From: Microbispora sp. NBC_01189
Lineage (GTDB): Bacteria; Actinomycetota; Actinomycetes; Streptosporangiales; Streptosporangiaceae
Direction: 5' to 3'
Length of the DNA: 64,000 nt
Assembly (NCBI RefSeq): GCF_036010665.1
Contig: NZ_CP108581.1
Coordinates: 1,146,001-1,210,000 of the forward strand
The notes below the pieces were generated by a model. The model saw nothing but the letters and a program-made list of their open reading frames with translations, searched no databases and was not told where the DNA came from. A program made the translations under genes and the position numbers. Shown in pieces: positions 22,961 through 32,000 of the stretch (position 1 is the first letter of the stretch; every line of letters starts with the position of its first letter).

Positions 22961-23028
22961 GGACCCGCGCGGCCCGCGCAGCGGCGTCGAACAGCATCAC
23001 CCATCACACCGTCAACGAAGGGCCTCCC

Positions 23029-23268
23029 GTGGCTGTGCTCCGCGTCCGCGATGTCGTCTACCTGGCCCGCGACGGCGTCACCGTCAATGTCGACGGGTGG
23101 ACTTACGCCCTGGCCGACCTGTACCGCGAGACCAGCCCGGAGGAGTGGGCACCGCAGCTCGACGCGCTGGACGACTGGCAGGCGGACACCTACGAGATCG
23201 ACCGAACCGCCGCGCAGCGCATCGCCGACACCTACAACACGTCGAAGCCCTGGGAGCAGGACGGCTGA
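23029..23268 (+). CDS. Small phage protein of unknown function
   Basis: The 79-residue product starts at GTG 23029. It begins with a beta-hairpin (VLRVRDVVYLARDGVTVNVDGW), followed by an acidic helical half with DDWQADTYEIDR. No family is recognised. It sits between two structural genes. Confidence 0.55.
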   Translation: MAVLRVRDVVYLARDGVTVNVDGWTYALADLYRETSPEEWAPQLDALDDWQADTYEIDRTAAQRIADTYNTSKPWEQDG

Positions 23269-23306
23269 TCGCCGGACAGTCCTGAGCACGACCGACGGGA
23301 GGCCCC

Positions 23307-25247
23307 ATGCCCGCCACGGTCGTCCAGATCAACAGCGCCCCGAACAACGCACCCGCCAGCGCCACGCAGACCGCGAGCCTGCTCGCCCCGGCAACCGCAG
23401 GGAACCAGATCGTCCTGATCGTCGGTGCTGACGACTACGCCTCCACCCCGCCGGCTGGTTTCACAGAGCACCCCGGTTGCAAGCAGCAGACGTTCCTCGG
23501 CCACTACGCATGGCGCAAGACCGCCACGGGCGGCGAGCAGAACATCAGTTACACGATCGGGTCGTCGGCCCCGTCGTGCTGGATCATCGCGGAGATCTCC
23601 GGGATCGACTCGACCTCGCCGTACGACATTTCCGGGGGGCAGCTGGCGCAGTCGTCGGGGGTCAGCTACACCACCCCGGCAGTGACGCCCACGGCTGGGG
23701 AGCGGTTCCTGATCGGGACGATCGGCGGGTCGCTGGGCGCTGCGATCCCCGGCGGCATGGGCGCCTGGACGAACAGCTTCACCGAGCTGGCCGACGTGTG
23801 GACCACGGTGGCGTCCGGCACCCGCGACCACATCGGCCTGGCGATTCTGCCGGTCACTGCGAACGGGAGCACCGGGTACTCGACTGGGGCGACGTTCGAC
23901 GGCGGGTCCAACAGGCAGGCCCGCACGGGCATCATCCTGGCCCTGCGGGTCGCCTCGGGCGCCACCCCGACGAGTGTCACTGTGTCGGGCTCGGCGGGTG
24001 GGGTGCGGGTCCGTGCCGGGTCTGGGTCGGTCCGCGCTTCTCGGGTCGGTGTGGTGGTGGGGGCGGCGGGGTCCGTCCGTGTCCGTGCGACGCCGCCTGC
24101 CGTGTCGGCGGGTGCTGGTGTCGCGGTCACTGGTGCGGCGGGTGCCCTGCGGGTGAGGGGTGCTGCAGGCACTGTCACCGCCGCCCGGGTGGCCACCGTC
24201 ACCGGTGTGCCGGGTGCTGTCCGGGTCTGGGCGGGGTCGGGTGGTACCACGGCGGTGCTCGTCGCCGCGCCCGCCGGGCAGGCCGGCAGTGTGCGGCTGC
24301 GTGCAGTCGCGGGGGCGGTGCCCTCCGGGGCTGGGGTGACCGTCGCGGGCGCGGCGGGCGTTGTCCGGTCGGGCGGCCAGGGCGCGGTCCTGGCGTCGCA
24401 GGTCGCGCCGCTGCCCGGCCATGCCGGTGCCGTCCGGCTGATGTCCTCGGGCGGGGCGGTCCTGGCCGTCCGGCAGGCGTCCGTCGCGGGTGGTCCCGGC
24501 GGTGTGCGGGTGCGGGCGTCGGCGGGTGAGGTTCTCGCGGCCCAGCGCACCCGACTCGTCGCAGCGGCGGGCGTGGTGCGGGTCCGCGTGTCGGCTGGGG
24601 TCATCCTCGGCGGGCAGACAGTCACCGCAACCGGCGCGCCGGGCACGGTGCGGCTGCGCGCCGCGACCGGCTCCGGCACAGCCGAGCGGCGGGCCCTCCT
24701 GGCTGGCACCGCCGGGCGGCTCGTCGTACGGGCGGCGGCAGGGGCGGTCACCAACGCCACCCCGACCACAGCGGCCGGGCACGCGGGCAGTGTGCTGCTC
24801 CGCGCCGCGCAGGCCAGCACCCGAGCCGTCCAGCAGCAACTCCTCGCCGGCCGGTCGGGGGTCCTGGCGCTCCGCGCGGGGACCGGGTCGGTGTCCGCCG
24901 CCGGCCAGGTCGTCACGGCCGCCGGTGCGGCGTCGGTACGGGTCCGCGGCGGGGCCGGGCAGGTCCTGGCCGCCGCGGTCGCGTCCCCGGCGGGGGCGGC
25001 GGGTGCGATCCGGCTGTTCGCCGTACCGGGTGTGCTGGCTGGGCCCGTCGCCGTGGTGCTGCCGGGTCCGGCGGGGGTGACGCGCTGCCGCGCGGGCCGG
25101 GGCGCGGTGAGCGCAGGGGAAGTCAGCGAGTCTCCCGGCTCCATGACAGGCATCGCCCGGCCGGGCGCGCAGATCGCCGTCCGCGACCGATCCGGCGCGC
25201 AGGCGGCAGGCCGGGCACGGACCGGAGCACGGATGGGAGGCCGCTGA
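23307..25247 (+). CDS. Repeat-rich virion surface protein with 16 x 24-residue repeats
   Basis: The 646-residue product has an N-terminal beta-sandwich-like domain (about 1-215). About 16 tandem repeats of 24 residues (about 222-605) follow, with consensus GxAGxVRVRAxxGxVxA, then a short basic tail. The repeats are glycine/valine-rich and probably make a beta-solenoid or fibre. Its place between capsid-proximal genes and the connector suggests a head or neck fibre. Base use on the coding strand becomes strikingly G/T-rich in 23970-24600. Its stop overlaps the next start (TGATG). Confidence 0.65.
   Translation: MPATVVQINSAPNNAPASATQTASLLAPATAGNQIVLIVGADDYASTPPAGFTEHPGCKQQTFLGHYAWRKTATGGEQNISYTIGSSAPSCWIIAEISGIDSTSPYDISGGQLAQSSGVSYTTPAVTPTAGERFLIGTIGGSLGAAIPGGMGAWTNSFTELADVWTTVASGTRDHIGLAILPVTANGSTGYSTGATFDGGSNRQARTGIILALRVASGATPTSVTVSGSAGGVRVRAGSGSVRASRVGVVVGAAGSVRVRATPPAVSAGAGVAVTGAAGALRVRGAAGTVTAARVATVTGVPGAVRVWAGSGGTTAVLVAAPAGQAGSVRLRAVAGAVPSGAGVTVAGAAGVVRSGGQGAVLASQVAPLPGHAGAVRLMSSGGAVLAVRQASVAGGPGGVRVRASAGEVLAAQRTRLVAAAGVVRVRVSAGVILGGQTVTATGAPGTVRLRAATGSGTAERRALLAGTAGRLVVRAAAGAVTNATPTTAAGHAGSVLLRAAQASTRAVQQQLLAGRSGVLALRAGTGSVSAAGQVVTAAGAASVRVRGGAGQVLAAAVASPAGAAGAIRLFAVPGVLAGPVAVVLPGPAGVTRCRAGRGAVSAGEVSESPGSMTGIARPGAQIAVRDRSGAQAAGRARTGARMGGR
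23970..25125 (+). repeat. About sixteen 72-bp repeats coding 24-residue units
   Basis: Units begin with GxAG and carry VRVRA at positions 6-10. The period of 24 residues holds with only one-residue slips across the whole block. DNA copies are diverged, so the block is old or under selection at protein level. Confidence 0.75.
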
Positions 25248-26080
25248 TGCCGTGGGATCTCGGCGATGTTGTACCGCTGTCGGTCACCGTCACCAACGCG
25301 GCGGGGCAGGCGGAGGACGCAACGGCCGTCCACCTGACCGTCACCCTGCCCGACGGGACTGCGCAGACGTACGGGCCGCTCGGCTCGACCTCGCCGGGGG
25401 TCTACAACTGCGACTACGCCACGGTGCAGGCGGGCCGGCACCTGGCCCGGTGGGTCGCGACCGGCACCAACTCCGCCGCGTACACCGACGTGTTCGACGT
25501 CCAGCCGGCCGACGGCGGCGACTTCATCAGCCTCCAGGACGCGATCGAGCACCTGAAGAAGAAGGGCGACACTCCCGACGCGGAGAAGCTGCGCGGCTTC
25601 GTGGGCGCGGCCTGTCAGATCATCACCGACCGGATGGGCCCCGTGTCACCGGTGACGGTGACGCACGAGGCCACCTCATGCGGCCGTACGGTCGTCCTGC
25701 CGCGGCGCCCCGTCATCGAGATCATCAGCGTGCAGACGCTGCCGGACCTGACCGCGGTGCCGCAGGCCGACCGCGCCGCCGGCGTCGACGGGTGGATCCT
25801 CGACTCGCCTGAGGGCGTGGTCACCCTCACGCGCTGGTATCGAGAGCTGCGCTTCACCTACCGGCTCGGGCGTTCCCCGCTGCCGCCGAAGTACCGCCTG
25901 GCCGGGCTGGAGCTGATCGCGCACCTGTGGCGCACCAGCCAGCTCAACGCCGGAGGCGGCCGACCCCCGGTCGGCGTCGACGAGGTGATCGTCCCCGGCA
26001 CGACGTACGCGCTGCCCTACAACGTCCGTCAGCTCCTGGGACTCGACCGGCGCCCGCAGGACGAGGTCCTGGTCGGGTGA
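25247..26080 (+). CDS. Head-tail connector protein with N-terminal Ig-like domain
   Basis: The 277-residue product starts with an Ig-like segment (PLSVTVTNAAGQAEDATAVH to about residue 85). An adaptor-type helical domain follows (ISLQDAIEHLKKKGDTPDAEKL) with a C-terminal LAGLELIAHLWRTSQ, typical of gp6-like connectors. The connector ring sits under the portal. The added Ig-like domain could decorate the neck. Confidence 0.75.
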   Translation: MPWDLGDVVPLSVTVTNAAGQAEDATAVHLTVTLPDGTAQTYGPLGSTSPGVYNCDYATVQAGRHLARWVATGTNSAAYTDVFDVQPADGGDFISLQDAIEHLKKKGDTPDAEKLRGFVGAACQIITDRMGPVSPVTVTHEATSCGRTVVLPRRPVIEIISVQTLPDLTAVPQADRAAGVDGWILDSPEGVVTLTRWYRELRFTYRLGRSPLPPKYRLAGLELIAHLWRTSQLNAGGGRPPVGVDEVIVPGTTYALPYNVRQLLGLDRRPQDEVLVG

Positions 26081-26108
26081 TCCCGGCTACCCCGGGTTCG
26101 TGATTCCG

Positions 26109-26157
26109 GGGTCAGGTTCACCCTGACCCCTCCCGCGGGTCAGGGTGAACCTGACCC
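26109..26157. repeat. Perfect 21-bp inverted repeat whose arms are themselves hairpins
   Basis: The arm 26109-26129 is the exact reverse complement of 26137-26157, with a 7-base loop. Each arm alone can also fold (GGGTCAGG with CCTGACCC). It lies in the 102-bp gap between head-tail genes, with no T-run after it. It could act as terminator, RNA-processing site or cruciform. Confidence 0.8.
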
Positions 26158-26182
26158 TCAACTGCCCAGGAGGGCCAATCCC

Positions 26183-26644
26183 ATGCCCCAGGTCGTTTCC
26201 ACGGTCCCGGCTGTCCTGGACGCGATCGTGGCCGCCGCGCGCCGCGCACTCCAGGACGCCGAAGTCGTCGACGGGCAGCCCGTCAAGGGCCAGGAGGACG
26301 CGGCCGACATCGTCTGTATCGGCTTCACGGGAGAGCCCGGCGAGGCGGCCGTGCAGAGCACCCGCACCCGGGAGCAGATGGCGACCGACCCGGACCGCGA
26401 GTCGTACACCATCACCTGCCTGGCGTCGTCCTGGCGCGGCCATGAGACGGACCCGAAGGCCGTACGGGACGCCGCCTACGCCCTGATCGACGGTGTGGTG
26501 GGCGCGCTCGCTACGGATCAGGTCCTGGCTGAGCTGGTGATGCGGGCGATGCTCACGACTGAGGCGTTCGCCCCCGAGCAGACAACGCGGGGCGCTGTCG
26601 CCACCGTCCAGTTCCAGATCCACATCGACGCGTACGCGAGGTGA
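26183..26644 (+). CDS. Probable tail terminator / tail-completion protein
   Basis: The 153-residue product (AVLDAIVAAARRALQDAEV; ESYTITCLASSW; TVQFQIHIDAYAR) fits minor tail proteins that cap the tail tube next to the connector. The call rests on size, fold pattern and gene order. CAGGAGGGCC lies before ATG 26183. Confidence 0.6.
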   Translation: MPQVVSTVPAVLDAIVAAARRALQDAEVVDGQPVKGQEDAADIVCIGFTGEPGEAAVQSTRTREQMATDPDRESYTITCLASSWRGHETDPKAVRDAAYALIDGVVGALATDQVLAELVMRAMLTTEAFAPEQTTRGAVATVQFQIHIDAYAR

Positions 26645-26647
26645 GCC

Positions 26648-27073
26648 ATGCCGTCGGCTGGTGACGAGCTGTTCCGGTGGATCGACGTCTTCGGCCCGAT
26701 CCCGGCAGAGATCCGCGGGGAGCTGCGCCCGGCCCTGCAGCGGGTGGCTGAGCCCGTGCTGGCGCAGGCAAAGACGAACGCCTCCTGGTCGTCGCGTATC
26801 CCCGGGGCTATCCAGATATCCACGTCATTCGCCAGGCGATCCGCCGGCGTCGCTCTCACCGTCTCCGGCAAGGCCGCTCCCCACGCGCGGCCCTTCGAGA
26901 ACCTCGGCCGGCGAGGCAACTTTCGGCACCCCGTATTCGGCGACCGGGAGAGGTGGGTCTCGCAGGGAGCGAGGCCGTTCTTGTTCCCTGCGGTCGCGGG
27001 CGCCGATGAAGAGCTGGTCCGAGAGACCGGCCGCGTCGTCGAGCAGGTCGCCCGCCGGCACGGGTTCCGCTGA
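26648..27073 (+). CDS. HK97 gp10-like head-tail joining protein
   Basis: The 141-residue product contains KAAPHARPFENLG...RHPVFGDRERWV...ARPFLFPAV, the motif set of HK97 gp10-type stopper/joining proteins. It starts 3 bases after the previous stop. GGTTCCGCTGATC is duplicated right at its 3' end (27063-27090). Confidence 0.75.
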   Translation: MPSAGDELFRWIDVFGPIPAEIRGELRPALQRVAEPVLAQAKTNASWSSRIPGAIQISTSFARRSAGVALTVSGKAAPHARPFENLGRRGNFRHPVFGDRERWVSQGARPFLFPAVAGADEELVRETGRVVEQVARRHGFR

Positions 27074-27103
27074 TCCGGGTTCCGCTGATCGAAAGGACAG
27101 GTT

Positions 27104-27430
27104 ATGGCGACGTTGACCACTCAGGTCATCCCGCTCACCGGGCTGGCCATCGCGTTCACCAACGCGGCAGGGGGCGGAGACCAGTGCGCCACCGGCGATG
27201 GGGTGGCGCTGCTGGTCCGCAACAACGACGCTTCCGCGACGACCGTCACGTTGGTGACGCCGGAGCAGATCGACGGCGACCTGGCGGTCGCTGACCGGGC
27301 GGTGTCGGTGGCGGCGGGTGCCACCGCGGCGATCCCGATGACGTCCCGGTATCTCGACCCGGCGACCGGGCTGGCGTCCATCACCTACTCGAAGGTGACC
27401 TCGCTGCAGGTCGCCTGCATCCGGAGGTAA
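27104..27430 (+). CDS. Small virion-region protein, unknown
   Basis: The 108-residue product is beta-rich (VALLVRNNDASATTVTLVTP). It resembles small phage proteins that lie before the major tail gene. Function unknown. AAAGGACAGG precedes ATG 27104. Confidence 0.55.
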   Translation: MATLTTQVIPLTGLAIAFTNAAGGGDQCATGDGVALLVRNNDASATTVTLVTPEQIDGDLAVADRAVSVAAGATAAIPMTSRYLDPATGLASITYSKVTSLQVACIRR

Positions 27431-27433
27431 CCA

Positions 27434-27754
27434 GTGAAGCTCGTGAAGATCGTCCACCCGGACGGGATGGAAGCCGAGGTGCCCGAGTCAGCTGTGCCGC
27501 AGCACCGGGCGGCCGGGTGGGAGCTGGCGGATCCGCCGCCCCCGCGGGAGCGGATCCGGCGGATCCTCATCGACGGCGGGGTGGACCCGGACGAGGCGGA
27601 TCGGGTCGCGGCAGCGGCCCACCCCGACGAGACGGCACCGCCCGACGACCCACCGAAAACCACAGACCAGAACGACGAGGCCCCGGCAACCGCCGGGGCT
27701 TCTGCTTTGCCGGGCCAGCCGCGGCGCCGGACCACGACCAGGGGGGATGAGTAA
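27434..27754 (+). CDS. Small phage protein with disordered acidic/basic tail
   Basis: The 106-residue product starts with MKLVKIVHPDGMEAEVPESA, then a helix (IRRILIDGGVDPDEADRVAA) and a Pro/Thr-rich tail. GTG 27434. It overlaps the major tail gene start (TAATG). Function unknown. Confidence 0.55.
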   Translation: MKLVKIVHPDGMEAEVPESAVPQHRAAGWELADPPPPRERIRRILIDGGVDPDEADRVAAAAHPDETAPPDDPPKTTDQNDEAPATAGASALPGQPRRRTTTRGDE

Positions 27755-28236
27755 TGCCCGCTACGCCGATCGCCCAGGAGACCCGGTTCTTCAACCCGGA
27801 GACGTCGAAGCTGTACTGGGTGCCGTCGATCGCGAACAAGCTCTCGCCCACCAGGAGCGAGCTGAACGCGGGCACGGACCTGTCCCGGGCCGTCGCGGAC
27901 GTCAACGGGTGGCAGGTCAGCTCCGAGATGATCGACGTGCCCGACATGGGCTCGCGATTCGTGAGCAAGATCCCCGGCAGGATTTCCGCGAACGACTCCT
28001 CGATCACGTACTACATGGACCGGGCGGGTATCGACGCCCGCACGGTGATGCCCCGGGACGCCACCGGATGGATGGTGTGGCTGGACGGTGGAGACGTGGC
28101 CGGCCGGAAGATGGACGTCTTCCCCGTCACGGTGAGCTCGCACGGCAAGAGCCGCAGCGTTGGCTCCGAGCCGGCGCGGATCACGATCCAGTACGCGATC
28201 ACTGGTGAGCCGGCCGAGAACGTGACGATCCCGTGA
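27754..28236 (+). CDS. Major tail (tube) protein
   Basis: The 160-residue product fits actinophage tube proteins: start with ETRFFNPETSKLYWVPSI, a middle KIPGRISANDSSITYYMD, and an end RITIQYAITGEPAENV. The position directly before the tail chaperone pair is diagnostic. It polymerises into the tail tube around the tape measure. Confidence 0.8.
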   Translation: MPATPIAQETRFFNPETSKLYWVPSIANKLSPTRSELNAGTDLSRAVADVNGWQVSSEMIDVPDMGSRFVSKIPGRISANDSSITYYMDRAGIDARTVMPRDATGWMVWLDGGDVAGRKMDVFPVTVSSHGKSRSVGSEPARITIQYAITGEPAENVTIP

Positions 28237-28781
28237 GCCTGCGTGAGCGGCTCCGCGCGCGGGAACGGCCATCCCTGGCGTATGAGCTTCCGTCCGGCGA
28301 TGTCGTCGGGGCCCAGCGGACCCTCGCGGCGGCGGAGGAGGGCCTGCGTCTGGCTCTCCTCCGCGCCGCGAAGGTGGCCACGGGCGAGGACGCCTCCGAT
28401 TCGGAGAGCGCTGAGGCCGCCGACGCGGAGGCGGCTGTGGCGGCGGCGAGGGAGGCGGTCACGCAGGCTGAGGAGGCGCTCGATGCCTGCTACGAGCGCA
28501 TTCGGCTCACTGCGATGCCGCCGGACGAGTACGAGGCGCTCAAGGCCCTGCACCCGCCGCGGCCGGACAGTGACGACACGGAGTACAACCCGGCGACCTT
28601 CATGCGGGAGTGCTTCTTGGCCTGCGCCACGGAGCTCACCCCGGAGGAGTGGGAGCCGATCCTCCGGGAGAACGTGACGTACGCCGAGCGGGAGGACTTG
28701 TACCTCCTGGCCGAGGCGGTCAACACGCGGCTGGTGAACCCCGCACTCCCAAAAGGTTCGAGGCCGACCCTCAGCTCCTGA
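28233..28781 (+). CDS. Tail assembly chaperone, short form (G-like)
   Basis: The 182-residue unshifted product has a coiled, Ala/Glu-rich middle (ESAEAADAEAAVAAAREAV) and ends soon after the slip site. G-like chaperones coat the tape measure before tube assembly. The start is GTG 28233, overlapping the tube gene stop. Confidence 0.85.
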   Translation: MSLRERLRARERPSLAYELPSGDVVGAQRTLAAAEEGLRLALLRAAKVATGEDASDSESAEAADAEAAVAAAREAVTQAEEALDACYERIRLTAMPPDEYEALKALHPPRPDSDDTEYNPATFMRECFLACATELTPEEWEPILRENVTYAEREDLYLLAEAVNTRLVNPALPKGSRPTLSS

Positions 28782-29086
28782 TCGAGCTGGAGGTCTGCGA
28801 ACGGTACGGCGTTCCGCACTCGCAGTTCTTGCGGTGGAGCAAGGACGACCGGGACAAGGCGATCGCCTACCGCCTGCGGCGGAAGTCCACATGCCGGCAC
28901 TGCGGGACCCGCCCCGAGGAATGGGACGAGACCCGCGGCGGCGACCGCAACGCCTACGTGCCCGACGTCGACAGGTGCCGCGGCTGTGAGCAGGTGCAGG
29001 CCTATGACGCGTCGCTGACGCCCGAGGACCGGCGCGAGCTGGGGCGCGGCACCTACATCGTGCTGAGACGCAGGAGGGAGGGATGA
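28233..29086 (+). CDS. Tail assembly chaperone, frameshifted form (GT-like)
   Basis: A -1 slip at CCCAAAA (28748-28754) would join 174 unshifted codons to 110 codons of the overlapping frame, giving a 284-residue GT-type protein. The second part begins RFEADPQLLIELEVCERYG and carries two CxxC pairs (CRHCGT and CRGCEQ), probably one zinc site. This arrangement between tube and tape measure is conserved in long-tailed phages. Confidence 0.88.
28748..28754 (+). other. -1 ribosomal frameshift slippery heptamer CCCAAAA
   Basis: In the unshifted frame the codons are CTC CCA AAA GGT. Slipping back one base re-pairs both tRNAs on CCC AAA, the X-XXY-YYZ rule. The downstream frame then stays open for 110 codons. 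Confidence 0.88.
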
Positions 29087-29089
29087 CGC

Positions 29090-32000
29090 GTGGCGACGAC
29101 CCTGGTGCGTGACCTGCGGGCCAACCTCAAGCTGGGCATGTCGGATGAAGAGTTCCAGCGGGGCATGGACGGCCTGCGGGCGAAGGCCCCCCGGGACGGC
29201 GAGCAGATCGCCGGGGCGTTCGCCAAAAGCTTCTCCCGGCAGATGGGGGCGGCTTTCCGTAGTCTGCCGCACGCTGAGATCACGGCCGACTCGTCGGACG
29301 CTGAGATCAAGGTCAACACTCTGCGGGCGTCGCTGCGGGAGCTTGCGAACAAGCGCATCGGCGTAGACGTCAACAGCGATGCGGCGCTGGGTGAGATGCG
29401 CGCGATCAAAGCGGAGCTGGAGGGCCTGCAGCAGACTGGGGACATCTCGGTGCGGGCGGACGTCACCCGCGCCCTCGCGGCGCTCAACTCTGTCGAGCGG
29501 GAGGTCGACAAGCTCGACCGCAAGTCCGTCGATGTCGACGTGGACGTGGACGGTGCCGGTGCGGCGGTCGCCCAGGTTGGCCTTCTGGAAAGAGGTCTGA
29601 TCTCCCTCTCGGACGTCGGCCCGGCCAAGCTCGCGCTCGTCGCCGGCGCGATCAGCCTGCTACCGACCATAGGTGCCGCCGCCGCCGGCGGCATCGTGAC
29701 CGTCCTGGGCGGGGCGTTGGCCGGGTTGGGCCTGGCCGCGTCGAAGGGGTCGGCGGCTGCGCAGGACGCCATCGCCCGGCTGAAGCAGGCGGCCGTCGCT
29801 GAGGCGGCCCGGATGGGTCAGCCGTTCGAGAAGGTCTGGGTCACGATCGCCGACGAGGCGGAGCGGCAGCTCGGCAAACTCGGCCCGATCGTGCGTCGGA
29901 ACCTGGACCAGCTCGCCCCTGAGACGCAGAATTTCGTGCGGCAGGCGGGGGACTCCCTGGGTGAGCTGGAGCCTGCCCTGGACGGCATCGCGCGGGCCTT
30001 CTCCGCTGTGCTGGCCGACCTCGGGCCCGCGATGCCGGAGATCATGGGCCATCTGGCCTCCGCGATCACCTCCGTGACCGACGCTGTGCAGGAGAACCCC
30101 GAGGCGATCACGGATCTGGTCACCGACCTGGCCATTCTGGCCGAGTGGACCGGCAAGCTCATCGGCGGCCTGACCAGGCTTAAGGCGATCATCGACGACA
30201 ACAAGGCAGCGTTCCACGTCCTGACGAACACGATCGCCCCGGGGTCGACCGCCCTGTTCGCGATGGTGGACGGGTTCTTGGCGACGCAGCATGCTGCGGA
30301 CAAGTCGACCACGGCCACCCAGCGCGCCACGCAGGTGTACGACACCGCGGGGCAGCGCCTCGCCGCGCTCGCGCAGGCGTACGGCCTGGCCGGGGACAAC
30401 TCGGCTGAGGCCGCGCAGAAGATGCTCGACTCATGGTCGTCGGCGTATTCCAGCTTCGTCGACATGGGCGGGGCGTTGGAGACCATCCGGACGCAGACCC
30501 GGGCGGGCGTGTCGGGCACGGACCGGCAGGCGCAGGCCTCCGAGCGGCTGGCGGAGGTGCAGCGGCAGGCCGCGGAGAAGATCCAGCGCGCGGAGCGCGA
30601 CCTGGCCGACGCCTCGGAGCGGGCGACCGAGCGTGTGAAGGACGCGAAGCGGAAGCTGGCGGACGCCCATGAGCGGGCGGCCGAGCAGGTTGCCCGCGCC
30701 CAGGAGCGGGTCCGGGACGCCCAGCAGGGCGTCGCCGACGCCGTCGAGAGCGCGTCCCGGCGCGAGGCTGACGCGGCCGAGCGTGTCGGCGACGCCCAGC
30801 GCCGGGCCGCGGAGGTCGCAGAGGACTCCGGCCGGAAGATCGCCGACGCGCAGCAGCGGGTGTCGGAGGCGGCGGAGGACGGCGGCCGGCGGGTCGCCGA
30901 CGCGGAGCGGCGGGTCGCTGACGCGCAAACCGATGCCGCGGAGCGGGTCGTGGACGCCGAGCGGCGGCTGCAGGACTCCCACGCGAGGACCGCGGACGCG
31001 GTGGAGGACCTGACCCGGGCGCGGGAGCGGGCGCAGGAGCGGCTGGAGGACCTGCAGCGGCAGGAGTCCGGCAGCGCGCTGGACGAGGAGGGCGCGCTGC
31101 TGGGCGTCGAGCGGGCCCGGCAGCGCATGGTGGAGCTCAACGTCCCCGAGTCCAAGGCCACCGACCTTGAGCGCCGCGAGGCGGACCTGGCGTACAGGCA
31201 GGCCTTGAAGCGGCTGGACGATGTCCGCCAGCGCAACAACGACCTGCGTGAGGAGCTGGACAAGGCGCAGCGCGCCGGCGTCGAGGGCAGCGACGAAGTC
31301 CTCCAGGCCAAGAAGCGCGTTGCCGACGCCCAGAAGGCTGAGCAGGAAGCTGAGGCCGCCATCGCCCGCGCCCGGGAGGACGGCGCCAAGGCCGTCGCCG
31401 CGGCCGAGCAGGCGCTGGCCGACGCCCGTATGGATGCCGCCCGTCAGGTAGCGCAGGCGGAGCAGGCCCTTTCCGATGCCCGCGCCGCCGCCGCGCGGCA
31501 GCAGGAGGACGCCGCCCGGCAGCTCGCCAGCGCGGAGGCCGACGCCAACCGGGCCCGCATCGACAGTGCCAAGGAGGTCCAGAAGGCCAAGGCTGACGTC
31601 GCGAAAGCTGAGGCGGACGCGGCCAAGGCCGCCCAGGACGCCACCCGCACGGTGAAGGACGCCGAAACGGACCTCGCCAAGACGAAACGGGACTCCGCCC
31701 GCGACATCAAGGACGCTGAGCGGGAACTGGCCGACGCCCGCCGCGACGCCGCCCGCGACGTACAGAAGGCCAACGCGGACGTGGCCCAGTCGTGGACGTC
31801 GCTCGGCGGCACAGTGAAGGTCACCACGAAGGAGTACCTGGCTGAGCTGGACCGGCAGGTCCGCGCCCAAGAGGAATGGGCCGGCAACCTGGTCAAGCTC
31901 GCCGGGCGGGTTCCGCCGGAGATGCTCGGCGAGCTGGCGAAGATGGGCCCCAAGGGCGCCGAGATCGTCGCGATGATGACCCGGATGACCGAACCGGAAC

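Noticed and set aside
28233-29086. Tail chaperone frameshift as a sequencing error or pseudogene
   Set aside because: The heptamer is in the correct phase, the gene order is the one where frameshifting is conserved, and both frames look like real protein.
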